From positions 62,001 through 126,000 of the forward strand of contig CAVYVC010000005.1 in NCBI GenBank assembly GCA_963771845.1: a DNA stretch of 64,000 nucleotides, written 5' to 3'. Under the pieces are notes generated by a model that saw only the letters and a program-made list of their open reading frames with translations, was not told the origin of the DNA and ran no database searches. A program made the position numbers and the translations under genes. The DNA comes from VAZQ01 sp963771845. Its GTDB lineage: Bacteria > Pseudomonadota > Alphaproteobacteria > Rhizobiales > Xanthobacteraceae. This document shows positions 53,190 through 61,824 of the stretch, piece after piece. The number at the start of each line of letters is the position of its first letter. Positions within the stretch are counted from its first letter, which is position 1.

Positions 53190-53921
53190 TCACGCGCGGG
53201 CGCGCGCGCGAGGGCTTATCCCCGGCTCATCCTCTGCGTCCTGCGCATGGCTGGCAAAGATCGCCCGTTGCTCGCGGGCGCTGTCCAGCAATTGCCACTC
53301 GACATTGCCGACCTGGAACGGCTTCGTCTCATCGAGTTGCTTGAGGCGATACCATGAATTCGGTTTCTCGCCGACGATCGTGAGAAAGCTCTCGAAGGTC
53401 TTGAATTCGTCGCACACGAAGTCTCTCCTGCGTGCGGGATTGCCGTAATGGTCGAGCATGCTCCGCCAAGCGGTATAGGTCGACCTGTATTGCATCGGGC
53501 CTTTCGGCTTTTGCTCCCGCGCACCTTTCGGCTTGCGAAGGATTTGCTGCACGGCCCAGCCACGTCGCAACCTTGTTTTGACGGTGCCCTCGGGTAGTGC
53601 CGCCATCGCCGCCAGCTGTGCGACCGTGAGCTTGGTGCCCTGATATTCGATCCCTTCCTGCAATTGCCGCTCGATCGCGGCCTGCGCTCTGGAGCGTTTG
53701 CGCTTGGCGAGCTCGCGCACGCATGCGAGCCAGTTTCTCAACGCCGGTAAACGCACGAGCTCGAATTCGATATGCGTGGGCCGGCAGGCGAGGAGCCGCG
53801 CCGCCTGGGCCACGTTGCCATCGGTTTTCAACAGCGCGTCGGTAAGCTCGTTCGGCGCGAAGAACTCGTCGCCGGGAAGCTTGCTCACGAAATCGTGCAC
53901 GCGCCCTTGCCAGTCAGTCAT
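53190..53921 (-). CDS. DNA-binding-like protein of the phage module
   Basis: 243 residues. FFAPNELTDALLKTDGNVAQAARLL suggests one helix-turn-helix and KLTVAQLAAMAALPEGTVKTRLRRG a second, sigma-like one. The C-terminal half (AWRSMLDHYGNPARRRDFVCDEF, FLTIVGEKPNSWYRLKQLD) resembles short phage or plasmid DNA-handling proteins. The ATG at 53921 overlaps the previous stop (ATGA); a longer frame upstream is rejected. Confidence 0.5.
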   Translation of the reverse strand: MTDWQGRVHDFVSKLPGDEFFAPNELTDALLKTDGNVAQAARLLACRPTHIEFELVRLPALRNWLACVRELAKRKRSRAQAAIERQLQEGIEYQGTKLTVAQLAAMAALPEGTVKTRLRRGWAVQQILRKPKGAREQKPKGPMQYRSTYTAWRSMLDHYGNPARRRDFVCDEFKTFESFLTIVGEKPNSWYRLKQLDETKPFQVGNVEWQLLDSAREQRAIFASHAQDAEDEPGISPRARARA

Positions 53922-54562
53922 GCCGCCTCGTCCTTGCGCCTTGGCACGCGGCCGAATTCTTTCAAGCTCAGAACGGGGCCGCTGCCAGCGTTGGCGCGGT
54001 TGGGTGTGGGTGTTGGTATGGAGGAGCCACTCTTTCGCTCTGTACGCTGATTTGTGGGGCTCCCTCCGGCTTTCTTCCTCACGTCGGCGAGAATGTTGCC
54101 GAGCGCCAGCACGATCTGATCGACGGCAATTTCCTTGATGTCCATTGCGCGTGACCGCAGGAGCCTCGGGCTGATCGTGACAATCGCCTCCTCCCATGGC
54201 TGCAAGCGCGCCTCGGCCTGCGCCATCACGCTGATGACCAGCCGATGAAGGGGTTGCTTGACGCAGCCGAGCATGACCTGGATCGCCGTGCCGGGATCGT
54301 CGAGCACTGTTGCTTCCAGGCTGTCATCGGGCTCGGGGTCGTGCTCGGCGCGATAGGGTGCCCATGACGTGCGCGGTCCATGCGGGGCTCCGGTCGCATG
54401 CTGGTCGGCGCGCTCGCATTCGCCAATTGTCTCGACCAGGGCTTTCCACACCACCGCGAAATCGCTCGGCTCGCGGTGCCGAGCTTGCAACTCGAGTCCG
54501 CGCGCGTGTGCGAGCGCGGCGCGGACGGCTTTCAATTGTCGGGGCGTCAGGATCGCTGACAT
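53918..54562 (-). CDS. Unknown protein of the phage module
   Basis: 214 residues (MSAILTPRQLKAVRAALAHARGLEL...). Helical, with an acidic centre (HDPEPDDSLEATVLDDPG) and a basic Ser/Pro-rich tail. No family recognised. It overlaps the next gene by four bases, so the pair is coupled. Confidence 0.5.
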   Translation of the reverse strand: MSAILTPRQLKAVRAALAHARGLELQARHREPSDFAVVWKALVETIGECERADQHATGAPHGPRTSWAPYRAEHDPEPDDSLEATVLDDPGTAIQVMLGCVKQPLHRLVISVMAQAEARLQPWEEAIVTISPRLLRSRAMDIKEIAVDQIVLALGNILADVRKKAGGSPTNQRTERKSGSSIPTPTPNRANAGSGPVLSLKEFGRVPRRKDEAA

Positions 54563-54729
54563 GGCATGGTGACCTCCGTGTCAGTGCCGGATCGCACGAC
54601 CACCAGCTTTGGTAATCGGCGGCAGCTTTGCCGCGGGGTGGTCGTTCATGGGACGGCTCCTTTCATCTACAAATACCCTGAGAGAGTCCCTTCCTGCGCC
54701 TGCAGGCGGAAACTGTTCCTGTTCCTGTG

Positions 54730-54829
54730 TCAGCATATGCTGAGCAGAACTTTCTGCTGAGCATTTGCCGAGCACAAATCCTGCTGAGCATTTGCTCAGC
54801 ACAAGTGTCTGCTGAGCATTTGCTCAGCA
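54730..54829. repeat. Row of palindromic repeats (iteron-like)
   Basis: TGCTGAGCATTTGCTCAGCA occurs exactly at 54782-54801 and 54810-54829, with a one-base variant at 54755-54774 and a half-size relative (TCAGCATATGCTGA) at 54730-54743. Spacing is 27-28 bases. Each unit is itself a perfect inverted repeat. It lies between the DUF1376-like gene and the next gene on the minus strand. Could be replication iterons, operators, or coding repeats in a lost frame. Confidence 0.75.
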
Positions 54830-54834
54830 CGAAA

Positions 54835-55224
54835 TCAGAACGGTTCCTCCTCGGATTGCTGCTCGTGATCATGCCTGTTCCTGGCGTGACCGTTGGTCGA
54901 TGGTCTGGCATGTCGAGCCCGGCCGCCCTTGCGCTTGCTGTCGCGAATCTTCTCGGCCTCGCGGCGCAGCTGGTCGAGGTATGGACAGGTGAGCCAGCCA
55001 TCGTGCTCCGGAAACAGCGCCAGAACCTCCGGCAAGACGCCATCGCGGGCCTTGGCGATGATCGCCAGCTGCTGCGCATCAGTCGGCAACCTGCCGGCGC
55101 GCCAGTATTGCGTCATCAGCTGGATCAGCTGACCGGAGCCTCGATCGTCCAGTGGACAGGATGTTGCCGCCCACTCGTCGACGTCAAAAGCGAACCAATG
55201 CAGTCGGTTTTTCTTCTTGATCAT
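54835..55224 (-). CDS. DUF1376/YdaU-like phage replication-module protein
   Basis: 129 residues. NRLHWFAFDVDEWAATSCPL, DRGSGQLIQLMTQYWRAGRLP and WLTCPYLDQLRREAEKIRDS are typical of DUF1376 (YdaU), found beside phage replication genes. The C-terminus is polar and ends EEEPF. In one other frame, sequence beyond the stop repeats LSKCSAD and AEQMLS, as DUF1376 tails often do. A frameshift may therefore have removed the natural C-terminus. Confidence 0.68.
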   Translation of the reverse strand: MIKKKNRLHWFAFDVDEWAATSCPLDDRGSGQLIQLMTQYWRAGRLPTDAQQLAIIAKARDGVLPEVLALFPEHDGWLTCPYLDQLRREAEKIRDSKRKGGRARHARPSTNGHARNRHDHEQQSEEEPF

Positions 55225-55514
55225 GCCGTGGCCCTCTGCTTGCGCACGCGCGGCCAGCGGCTCTCGGCTTCGAGTGCGGTGAATGCGCGCAGAATTGCTT
55301 CCTTGCCGCGCAGCTGACGCCATTCCTCGATGGCCTTGTTAACTGCTGCGGCGAGCCCCGCATCATCGGTCGGCAGCGATCCATGCTGTCCCCGGTACGA
55401 TATGAGCTTCGAGAGGATGCCGACCTCGTCGGCAGCCAGACATGCGGTCTCGCGATCGAATGACCACATCGGTATTCGCACGATGCGGCGTGGTTTCTTC
55501 GGTTTAATGGTCAT
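55221..55514 (-). CDS. Small DUF1376-related protein
   Basis: 97 residues. RIPMWSFDRETACLAADEVGILSKLISYRGQHGSLPTD matches the same helix pattern as DUF1376 (DEVGIYxxLI...GSLP), so it may be a diverged half of the same fold. ATGA overlaps link it to both neighbours. Confidence 0.52.
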   Translation of the reverse strand: MTIKPKKPRRIVRIPMWSFDRETACLAADEVGILSKLISYRGQHGSLPTDDAGLAAAVNKAIEEWRQLRGKEAILRAFTALEAESRWPRVRKQRATA

Positions 55515-55759
55515 TGGTGCATCACCTGCTGATTAGAGCGCCGCAACACCGAAGGAACCTTGAGGATTTCGATCGCCCGGTTGCGGTTGTAGAGCCGGCT
55601 GACGTATCCGCGCTCCGCCAGTCCATTGAGCAGGCGGAATATGTTCGACGTGGATTTCAAACCGACCGCGTTCGCCATTTCGCGAAACGTCGGCGGGATG
55701 CCGGTGGTCTCGATTCGCTCGTGGAGAAAACTCAATAGCTCGAACTGTCGTGGCGTCAT
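55511..55759 (-). CDS. LexA-type DNA-binding domain protein
   Basis: 82 residues consisting only of the LexA winged-helix: MTPRQFELLSFLHERIETTG, PPTFREMANAVGLKST and IFRLLNGLAERGYVSRL. The Ser-Lys autoprotease domain is absent, so it cannot be a self-cleaving SOS repressor. It is first in the coupled minus-strand set (55759 to 54835) and likely its regulator. The ATG was chosen at the domain start; a longer frame adds an Arg-rich lead. Confidence 0.7.
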   Translation of the reverse strand: MTPRQFELLSFLHERIETTGIPPTFREMANAVGLKSTSNIFRLLNGLAERGYVSRLYNRNRAIEILKVPSVLRRSNQQVMHQ

Positions 55760-56559
55760 TGCTGTCGCTCTCTCCTTCCGCTTGCCTGCCGATCTGTTCC
55801 ATGGGCGGCACGGCAAAAGCCCGCCTGCAAGCGAGCTCTTGCGCTTTGTGCTACTCTGTTACGCCTAGCTCTTGGGGGTCGGATTGGTGCGGGCCGGGCC
55901 ATCGGCCGCCGGCAAACTAGTAGAAATCACTCGCGCGCGCACGAATCCTGTTTACTGTAACATTGATTTGATTCAACACAATCGACAGCAACAATGCCGA
56001 GAGATCGCGTCTGATCTGCGCTGAGATCAGTAGTGACGGTCACTACATTCGTCGGCGAAACGTTACGCGCGCTGTAGCTCAGTCGCGGTTCAGCCGGGGC
56101 TCAGCCGGTCACTTGCTGGCGCATCGGCCGCTCTGCCGAGGTAGGCGTTGCTCGGCTGACCGGCCAGACTCTCCGGCGATAAAAAAGCCGCGCCTGGCGA
56201 GGGCGCGGCTCTCAGTGCGGGGATGCACGTTGGCTATTTGAGTGTGCGAACACCCGGCACCTGACGTGTCGGGTTCTGCTGAACGACCTACGCGGTTTTA
56301 TGGTCACGGGCAGCCGCCCGGCATCACGTGCACTTCCGCAACGCCTCAGTAAGCAGACCTCCTGCCGCGAGTCCGGGGGTCTCAGAAGTGCCAGAAGGAG
56401 ACATCCAGCGCTGGCGCCTTGAGCCTATCATGCCAGCCGACGGTAAATCGTAGTTACGCTTACTGTGGTGTCGGCGATCATCGTTTCCGGCGCGCGGCGT
56501 CCACGCGGTCAATCAGGCCGACCATGATCGGGCTGGTCCAGAAAGGAACTATGCTGACG
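55760..56559. promoter_or_regulatory. Control region upstream of the phage-like module
   Basis: 800 bases without a supported gene. GTAGTGACGGTCACTAC (56030-56046) is an 8-base-arm palindrome about a central G, a plausible operator for the LexA-type protein. GGTTCAGCCGG and GGCTCAGCCGG repeat at 56085-56107. The promoter of the minus-strand set should lie at 55770-56050. Confidence 0.5.
56181..56210 (-). terminator. Intrinsic terminator without an intact gene before it
   Basis: On the minus strand AGCCGCGCC, TCGCCA, GGCGCGGCT, then TTTTTTA. The stretch it would terminate (56212-56560, minus) holds no recognisable gene, so the gene has probably been lost. Confidence 0.75.
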
Positions 56560-56713
56560 ATCCGTAGAAAGTGACCGTGTCGCCGAACACGGTGTGTCCC
56601 GAGGGCGAGCAGCGCGCCACTCCAACGATGTGACCATTGACGACCGCGGGCTCATCTATCCGTCGACCGCGTGCGCGGCGTGGATATCGTGGAAACGACG
56701 GCGTGGGAGTGAG
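56560..56713 (+). pseudogene. C-terminal remnant of an LVIVD-repeat protein
   Basis: SNDVTIDDRGLIY (about 56614-56652) then, one base out of frame, LVDRVRGVDIVETTAWE and TGA (56713). This is the usual end of LVIVD-repeat beta-propeller proteins of Rhizobiales. The main part is missing. Confidence 0.55.
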
Positions 56714-56717
56714 ATGA

Positions 56718-56791
56718 GCGAATAGCGAATAGTCAATCGCTCGCGCCGGCAGCTCCTTCTCCCTATTCGCTACTCTTTATTCGCTATTCGC
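56718..56791. repeat. Inverted repeat of GCGAATA units
   Basis: GCGAATAGCGAATAG (56718-56732) faces ATTCGCTATTCGC (56779-56791) with another CTATTCGCTA between. It looks like a small inverted-repeat element or simple-sequence expansion between the LVIVD remnant and the outer-membrane gene. Confidence 0.6.
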
Positions 56792-56872
56792 CAAGAAGGT
56801 GTGGCCTAGCGGCAACCATGGCGCGAATTTTTTCTGCAAAAATGCCATTTTGCGCTGGCCTGAGCCTTGAGC

Positions 56873-57823
56873 ATGAATGCCCGACACCGGATCGGTCTGG
56901 CAACGCCGATCGCGCTCGCTTTGTGGGCGCTGCCCGCATACGCGCAAAACGCCCAGCAGGCGGGAGGTCAAAGCGACCAAGAGCCGGGGCGCACCGGCCA
57001 TGCCGTCAATGATGAGATCCAAGTGTACAACGCCGAAATCGCCAAGGTCGGCCAGTGGACCATCCAGTTTCACAACAATTACGCCATCAACGGCCGCAAG
57101 GAACCTGATTTCGAGGGTGGAATAATTCCCAATCATGCGCTCAACGGCACACCGGAGCTGGCCTACGGGATCACGAAGTGGTGGGAGATCGGGTTCTACG
57201 CTCCGTATGCGGTTGACCAGAACGGGCAGGTCCTTTCCAACGCCGGCAAGATTCGGCAGTTATTCGTCACGCCCAATGCCGCCCAGCGGTCATTCTTTTA
57301 TGGCGTGAATTTCGAATTGAGTTATGCCACGCCGCGCTTTTCCGAAACCCGGTGGAATCTCGAGATCAGGCCGATTATCGGTTTCCGCAAGGGCGACTAT
57401 GAGTTCATCATCAATCCGATCGTTGGCGTCGGATTTGGCGAGAACGGCGGCGCCACCTTGGCACCCGCGGCACGGCTCGCACGGAAGTTCGGCGAAAATC
57501 TCTCGCTTGGCGTCGAGTACTACACCGGTCTCGGGCCGATTCAGGACATCGTGCCGTTCAACGAGCAGCAGCACAACATCTATGCCGTCGCTGATTTCAA
57601 GATTGGCCGCTGGGATGTGAATGCAGGAATAGGCTACGGGCTTACCGGCGGCTCGGATCGCGTCATGGCCAAATTGATTCTTGGCACTGACCTCAATAAG
57701 GGCGTGTCCAGCAAATCCAATGACGCGCCCAAAATGATGCGTCGGCCAACTTCTTCAATGAACGGCAGTTTGCCACGGTCGGCTTCGAGCTTGAGCGAGA
57801 CCCTACTCGCGAACGGGTTCTGA
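56873..57823 (+). CDS. Outer-membrane beta-barrel-like protein
   Basis: 316 residues. Sec signal (MNARHRIGLATPIALAL, cut near AYAQ) and many amphipathic strands with aromatic ends (ELAYGITKWWEIGFYAPYAV, NLEIRPIIGFRKGDYEFIIN, DVNAGIGYGLTGG). No precise family. The barrel seems to end at KLILGTDL; the last 45 residues (Ser/Arg-rich) look unlike barrel sequence and may follow a frameshift near 57700. Confidence 0.6.
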   Translation: MNARHRIGLATPIALALWALPAYAQNAQQAGGQSDQEPGRTGHAVNDEIQVYNAEIAKVGQWTIQFHNNYAINGRKEPDFEGGIIPNHALNGTPELAYGITKWWEIGFYAPYAVDQNGQVLSNAGKIRQLFVTPNAAQRSFFYGVNFELSYATPRFSETRWNLEIRPIIGFRKGDYEFIINPIVGVGFGENGGATLAPAARLARKFGENLSLGVEYYTGLGPIQDIVPFNEQQHNIYAVADFKIGRWDVNAGIGYGLTGGSDRVMAKLILGTDLNKGVSSKSNDAPKMMRRPTSSMNGSLPRSASSLSETLLANGF

Positions 57824-58212
57824 TTTGCACGCGAGGTGTGCGAGCTTGATTTGTGCGGCGCTTATCCGGCGCCGTCTCACCTAGCCCTCCTTGGGCGGAC
57901 GACCAACACCAACAGGGGTGGGTCGACTTCAGCTGGATAGTGAGATTTTTGCAGCGGTTGGCGGCGACCGTAACTTCGTCGGCGTTGCCGAGATGCTCAG
58001 CCAGTTGAGGGCGCGAGTTAATGCAACTGGCCGACAAGTCGAGTAGAACCAGCAATCATTGGGGCCGCGCAGACGACATGAAAATGAGCGCCCGGTGTGA
58101 TGCTACGGCCACAGGCAAACGAAATCCTTGTCGTAGTATGGGACCGTCATTCTTGCTGTTATGGTCATTTCATAAGAGTTTGGCGGCGTTTTTGCTTCGG
58201 AGAAACTGTGCT

Positions 58213-60282
58213 GTGTTGAAAAGGCTCTTCATCGGCAGCGTTAGTGTGCTGATAGTGAACTGCCATGCAGTTGCCGCTGACGGTTCCACCACAATGCCGC
58301 GAAAGGTTGCACAGAGTTCTTATGAGGTTCCTTCTGCATACGACTGGAGCGGGTTCTATGTAGGGGCCCACCTCGGTTATGGCGGGGGGCATTCGAATTG
58401 GGTGGAAGCGCCGGATATGATCTCCGGCTCGTTCAGCTTGTACCAATCGTTTGACGCATTCCAAAACACGGGAAGCTTTTTTGCAGGAATTCAGGCCGGC
58501 TACGATTACATCTTTCCAAGTCACCTACTGGTTGGTGCCGTAATTGATGTATCGGCCCCAAGCTTTCCAAATCATGATAAAATCTCTATCGGAGGCAGGT
58601 CCTTGTTTATTTCGCCGTCGCTTGGGGCACAAACCTACAGCGAGACGATGCTCATTTTCGGCACCACCCGCGGTCGCGTGGGCTATGCCCCTGGCAACTG
58701 GTTGCTCTATGCCACCGGCGGATACGCCTGGACCTACAACCAATCGACCGTGAATCAACTGGGCAACGGGCCAACCGACTCGCCGTTTTTGTGGCGATTT
58801 GGCTGGGTGGCCGGTGGCGGCGTGGAGTTTCCGATAAAGCCGCACTGGACCGCGAGTTTCGAATACCTGTACACACATTACGGCCACACCGGCACATTTT
58901 TCCCGAATGCCGGACAGGGATTCGATTCCGATTTTTTGCTGCAACAGGTGCGCCTGGGTCTGAATTATCGGTTCGGGGATGCTTCAGGCAAGGCTTCGGT
59001 GAAGTCGCCTACGGCACCAGATCCGGATGATCTCATCAATTTTCACGGCCAGGCGACGTTCAGCGCCCAGACTTATCCAGCATTCCAAGCGCCTTACGAC
59101 GGCACCAATAGCCTACCCCACATCGCGAGGCCGCGTGAGATATTCGACACGACGCTTTATGCTGGATTGCGGCTGTGGCAAGGCGCCGAACTCTGGTTCG
59201 TTCCCGAGATCGGTCAAGGCTTCGGGCTTGCGGAAACCCATGGCGTTGCCGGATTTACGAGCGCAGAGGCCTATAAGGAAGGCTTCAACTACCCCTACGC
59301 GCGGATACCACGCGCGTTCATTCGTCAGACCATCGATCTGGGCGGCAAATCCGAAAAGGTCGACGCCGACATGATGCAGTTTGCTGGAAAGCAGACTGAG
59401 AACCGCCTGGTGCTCACCGTCGGAAAATTTGCCGTTGTGGATATATTCGATACCAACAAATACGCAAACAATCCGAAGCTCGATTTCTTGAACTGGTCGC
59501 ACGTCCAAACCGGCACATTCGACTACGCCGCCGACGGCTGGGGATACACCTACGGCGCGGCAGCCGAGTGGTATCAGGGCCGCTGGACGCTGCGCGGCGG
59601 CTTCTTCGACCTGTCGAAAACCCCGACCGGTGGTATGAGTCCCGACGGTATTGATCTCAACTCCAGCTTCCATCAGTTCCAATTGGTGGGAGAAGTCGAA
59701 GAAAGGCACGAGCTGTGGGGACAGCCCGGCAAGCTCAAAATCACTGGCTTTCTCAGCCGCGGGCGGGCGGGAGCCTTCGCAGATGCGATTGCGGTCGCCG
59801 AAGTTACTGGGCAGCCCGCCGATATAAACTCCGTGCGCGTCTACCAGAGCCGCCCTGGCGTGAGCGTCAATCTGGAGCAGCAGGTTTCCCAGTATGTTGG
59901 CGTGTTCGCACGCGCCGGTTGGGCCGACGGCAACGTCGAGCCATGGGATTTTACCGACATCGACCGCACGGTATCCGGTGGCTTCTCGCTATCCGGCAAA
60001 CTGTGGCAGCGGCCATATGACACGATCGGTGTTGGAGCCACGGTCAATGGTATTTCCACCATCCACCAACAATTTCTCAATGCCGGAGGTTTGGGAATCG
60101 TCATTGGCGACGACCAGTTGCCCCATCCTGGGCTCGAACGAATAATCGAGGCATACTACAGTTATGCGTTTTCCCCTTCCACGCGCGTTACCTTAGACTA
60201 CCAATTCATCACCAACCCAGCTTACAACACTGACCGCGGTCCAGTGTCGGTATTTGGCGCGCGCGTGCACACCCAGTTCTGA
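58213..60282 (+). CDS. Fused outer-membrane barrel plus OprB-type carbohydrate porin
   Basis: About 689 residues. Signal peptide (LKRLFIGSVSVLIVNCHAVAA). Residues about 35-260 form an Omp25/OmpA-like barrel (SAYDWSGFYVGAHLGYGGG, RGRVGYAPGNWLLYATGGYA, RLGLNYRFG). Residues about 275-689 are an OprB-type porin (FHGQATFSAQTYPAFQAPY, ETTLYAG-like strand, HVQTGTFDYAADGWGYTYGA, TLDYQFITNPAYN, VFGARVHTQF). Both barrels are complete. GTG 58213 follows GGAGA; TTG 58216 or an upstream ATG are alternatives. Likely sugar uptake. Bases 58687-58762 are duplicated inverted at 61749-61824. Confidence 0.75.
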   Translation: MLKRLFIGSVSVLIVNCHAVAADGSTTMPRKVAQSSYEVPSAYDWSGFYVGAHLGYGGGHSNWVEAPDMISGSFSLYQSFDAFQNTGSFFAGIQAGYDYIFPSHLLVGAVIDVSAPSFPNHDKISIGGRSLFISPSLGAQTYSETMLIFGTTRGRVGYAPGNWLLYATGGYAWTYNQSTVNQLGNGPTDSPFLWRFGWVAGGGVEFPIKPHWTASFEYLYTHYGHTGTFFPNAGQGFDSDFLLQQVRLGLNYRFGDASGKASVKSPTAPDPDDLINFHGQATFSAQTYPAFQAPYDGTNSLPHIARPREIFDTTLYAGLRLWQGAELWFVPEIGQGFGLAETHGVAGFTSAEAYKEGFNYPYARIPRAFIRQTIDLGGKSEKVDADMMQFAGKQTENRLVLTVGKFAVVDIFDTNKYANNPKLDFLNWSHVQTGTFDYAADGWGYTYGAAAEWYQGRWTLRGGFFDLSKTPTGGMSPDGIDLNSSFHQFQLVGEVEERHELWGQPGKLKITGFLSRGRAGAFADAIAVAEVTGQPADINSVRVYQSRPGVSVNLEQQVSQYVGVFARAGWADGNVEPWDFTDIDRTVSGGFSLSGKLWQRPYDTIGVGATVNGISTIHQQFLNAGGLGIVIGDDQLPHPGLERIIEAYYSYAFSPSTRVTLDYQFITNPAYNTDRGPVSVFGARVHTQF

Positions 60283-60344
60283 GGAGACGGTAGCATTGCA
60301 GTGACTGCAAGCAGCCCAAATACCTGCAACACGTTCATCTCTGC

Positions 60345-61598
60345 TCAGCGCTTCGAGTTGATTTCGGCAGCGGCGGCGCGCGCAGCGATGAACTCAATTT
60401 CACCTGCAGCACAAGTGTTTGACGCGGCCTGGAGGTGTTGCAGTACTTGTTCTTGCAATCCCTGCTCGATGTCAAACGTGGCCAGATAGAACTCGATTTC
60501 GCAAGTTCTCTTGCGCTGCGCCTTCGCATCCTGGGTCGAAATGCGAGCGTTAATAACCGATTCGCGATCCACTATCCCGAGATGCAGATCCACAACCGGT
60601 CCCGGCCAGAGTGCGCGGTTAATCCCCGTTGCATTTTTGGCAAGTTCGCGTCGATCATCTTGTCCGGCGCGCTCGCGCGCAAGATGAAGCCAGAGAACAG
60701 CATAGGCATCCGATGGACGGAGCCGAACCGCGGTTGCGAAGTCCTGAATGGCCGCCTCCGTGCGCCCCAAATAAAGTTGAGCCACACCGCGGTTCAGATA
60801 CACCGTTGAACTGAAAGGACTGAGCCTGACCGCCCGATCAAGGTCCGGAATTGCGCGGCCGTATTCCCCCTTGGCCTGATGTGCGTATGCTCGATTACTG
60901 AACGCCATTGCATCGTTCGGATTGAGCCTGATCGCGGCATCAAAATCGGCAATTGCTCCATCGGGGTCGCCACTCGCTATCTTGAGAACGCCGCGGTTAA
61001 CGTATGCGGCCGAAAAGTCAGGTTTGAACCGGATGGCAGCGTCGAAGTCCGTGATCGCCTTCTCAAATTCGTTCAACTCATTGTAGACATTCGCTCGCCC
61101 ATAATACGCATCAGCGTAGTCGGGCCTCAGACGGATCGCCCGGCTGTAATCCTCAATCGCCTGATCGTAATCGCCCTTTTCTGAGTAGATGTTGCCGCGG
61201 TTATTGAAGGCCAAAAACGCAGATTTCCCGTCGCGCGTTGCCGCCGTGAAGTCGGCGATGGCGCGGTCGTAATCGAGTTTGTTGACCCATGCGAGACCGC
61301 GATTGATATACGCTTCCCCATAGTCGCCGTTTATCTGGATTGCAGCGTTGAAATCCGCGATCGCGCTGTCAGGCTTGCCCTTTATGTCGTAGGCGACGCC
61401 ACGACTATTCAGTACGACCGCAAGCTGGGACTGTGTGAGTTCGCCTGTATCAATTGCCTGTGTATAAAAGGAGATGGCCGCCTCAAAATCACTGCGGAGT
61501 TTTGCCGCAAGCCCCGCTCTCAAAAAATTGAGCGCGTCAGCGTGGACCGAGACAACAAAGCTAACTGCGGTTGCCACTGCCAAAATGAGCCGGACCAT
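60345..61598 (-). CDS. Exported TPR-repeat protein
   Basis: 417 residues. Signal peptide (MVRLILAVATAVSFVVSVHA), then about eight tetratricopeptide repeats from residue 25 to 290 (for example AYINRGLAWVNKLDYDRAIA, AYYGRANVYNELNEFEKAIT). The C-terminal part (CEIEFYLATFDIEQGLQ, CAAGEIEFIAARAAAAE) has two Cys and no repeat pattern. Resembles NlpI-type or Rhizobiales TPR proteins that scaffold envelope complexes. I chose ATG 61598 because AAGGGGGAAC precedes it; ATG 61625 is also in frame. It converges on the porin gene. Confidence 0.78.
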   Translation of the reverse strand: MVRLILAVATAVSFVVSVHADALNFLRAGLAAKLRSDFEAAISFYTQAIDTGELTQSQLAVVLNSRGVAYDIKGKPDSAIADFNAAIQINGDYGEAYINRGLAWVNKLDYDRAIADFTAATRDGKSAFLAFNNRGNIYSEKGDYDQAIEDYSRAIRLRPDYADAYYGRANVYNELNEFEKAITDFDAAIRFKPDFSAAYVNRGVLKIASGDPDGAIADFDAAIRLNPNDAMAFSNRAYAHQAKGEYGRAIPDLDRAVRLSPFSSTVYLNRGVAQLYLGRTEAAIQDFATAVRLRPSDAYAVLWLHLARERAGQDDRRELAKNATGINRALWPGPVVDLHLGIVDRESVINARISTQDAKAQRKRTCEIEFYLATFDIEQGLQEQVLQHLQAASNTCAAGEIEFIAARAAAAEINSKR

Positions 61599-61748
61599 GT
61601 GTTCCCCCTTTTTTAGGGTTCCCATTTCGTCCTCCGATGTTGCCACAAGCGCTTAGGCCAAAATAGGTGCCGTGCGATCCTCTCTCATCCGCTGATTGCC
61701 AACGCACCCGGCAATTTGGGACTTTTGCAACACTGCCATAACCGGACT

Positions 61749-61824
61749 CCAGTTGATTCACGGTCGATTGGTTGTAGGTCGAGGCGTATCCGCCGGTGGC
61801 ATAGAGCAACCAGTTGCCAGGGGC
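61749..61824. repeat. Inverted 76-base copy of part of the porin gene
   Basis: Reverse complement of 58687-58762 (the APGNWLLYATGGYA coding stretch) with a single substitution near its middle. It abuts the broken end of binding-protein copy I and marks a recombination joint. Confidence 0.85.

Noticed and set aside
54725..54835. CRISPR array from the regular repeat spacing
   Set aside because: Spacers are only 7-8 bases, the repeats are perfect palindromes, and no cas genes are present.
56068..56083. GCTGTAGCTCAGT, like the 5' part of tRNA-Thr
   Set aside because: On the plus strand whereas the 3' tRNA-Thr fragment is on the minus strand, and no cloverleaf continues; probably chance.
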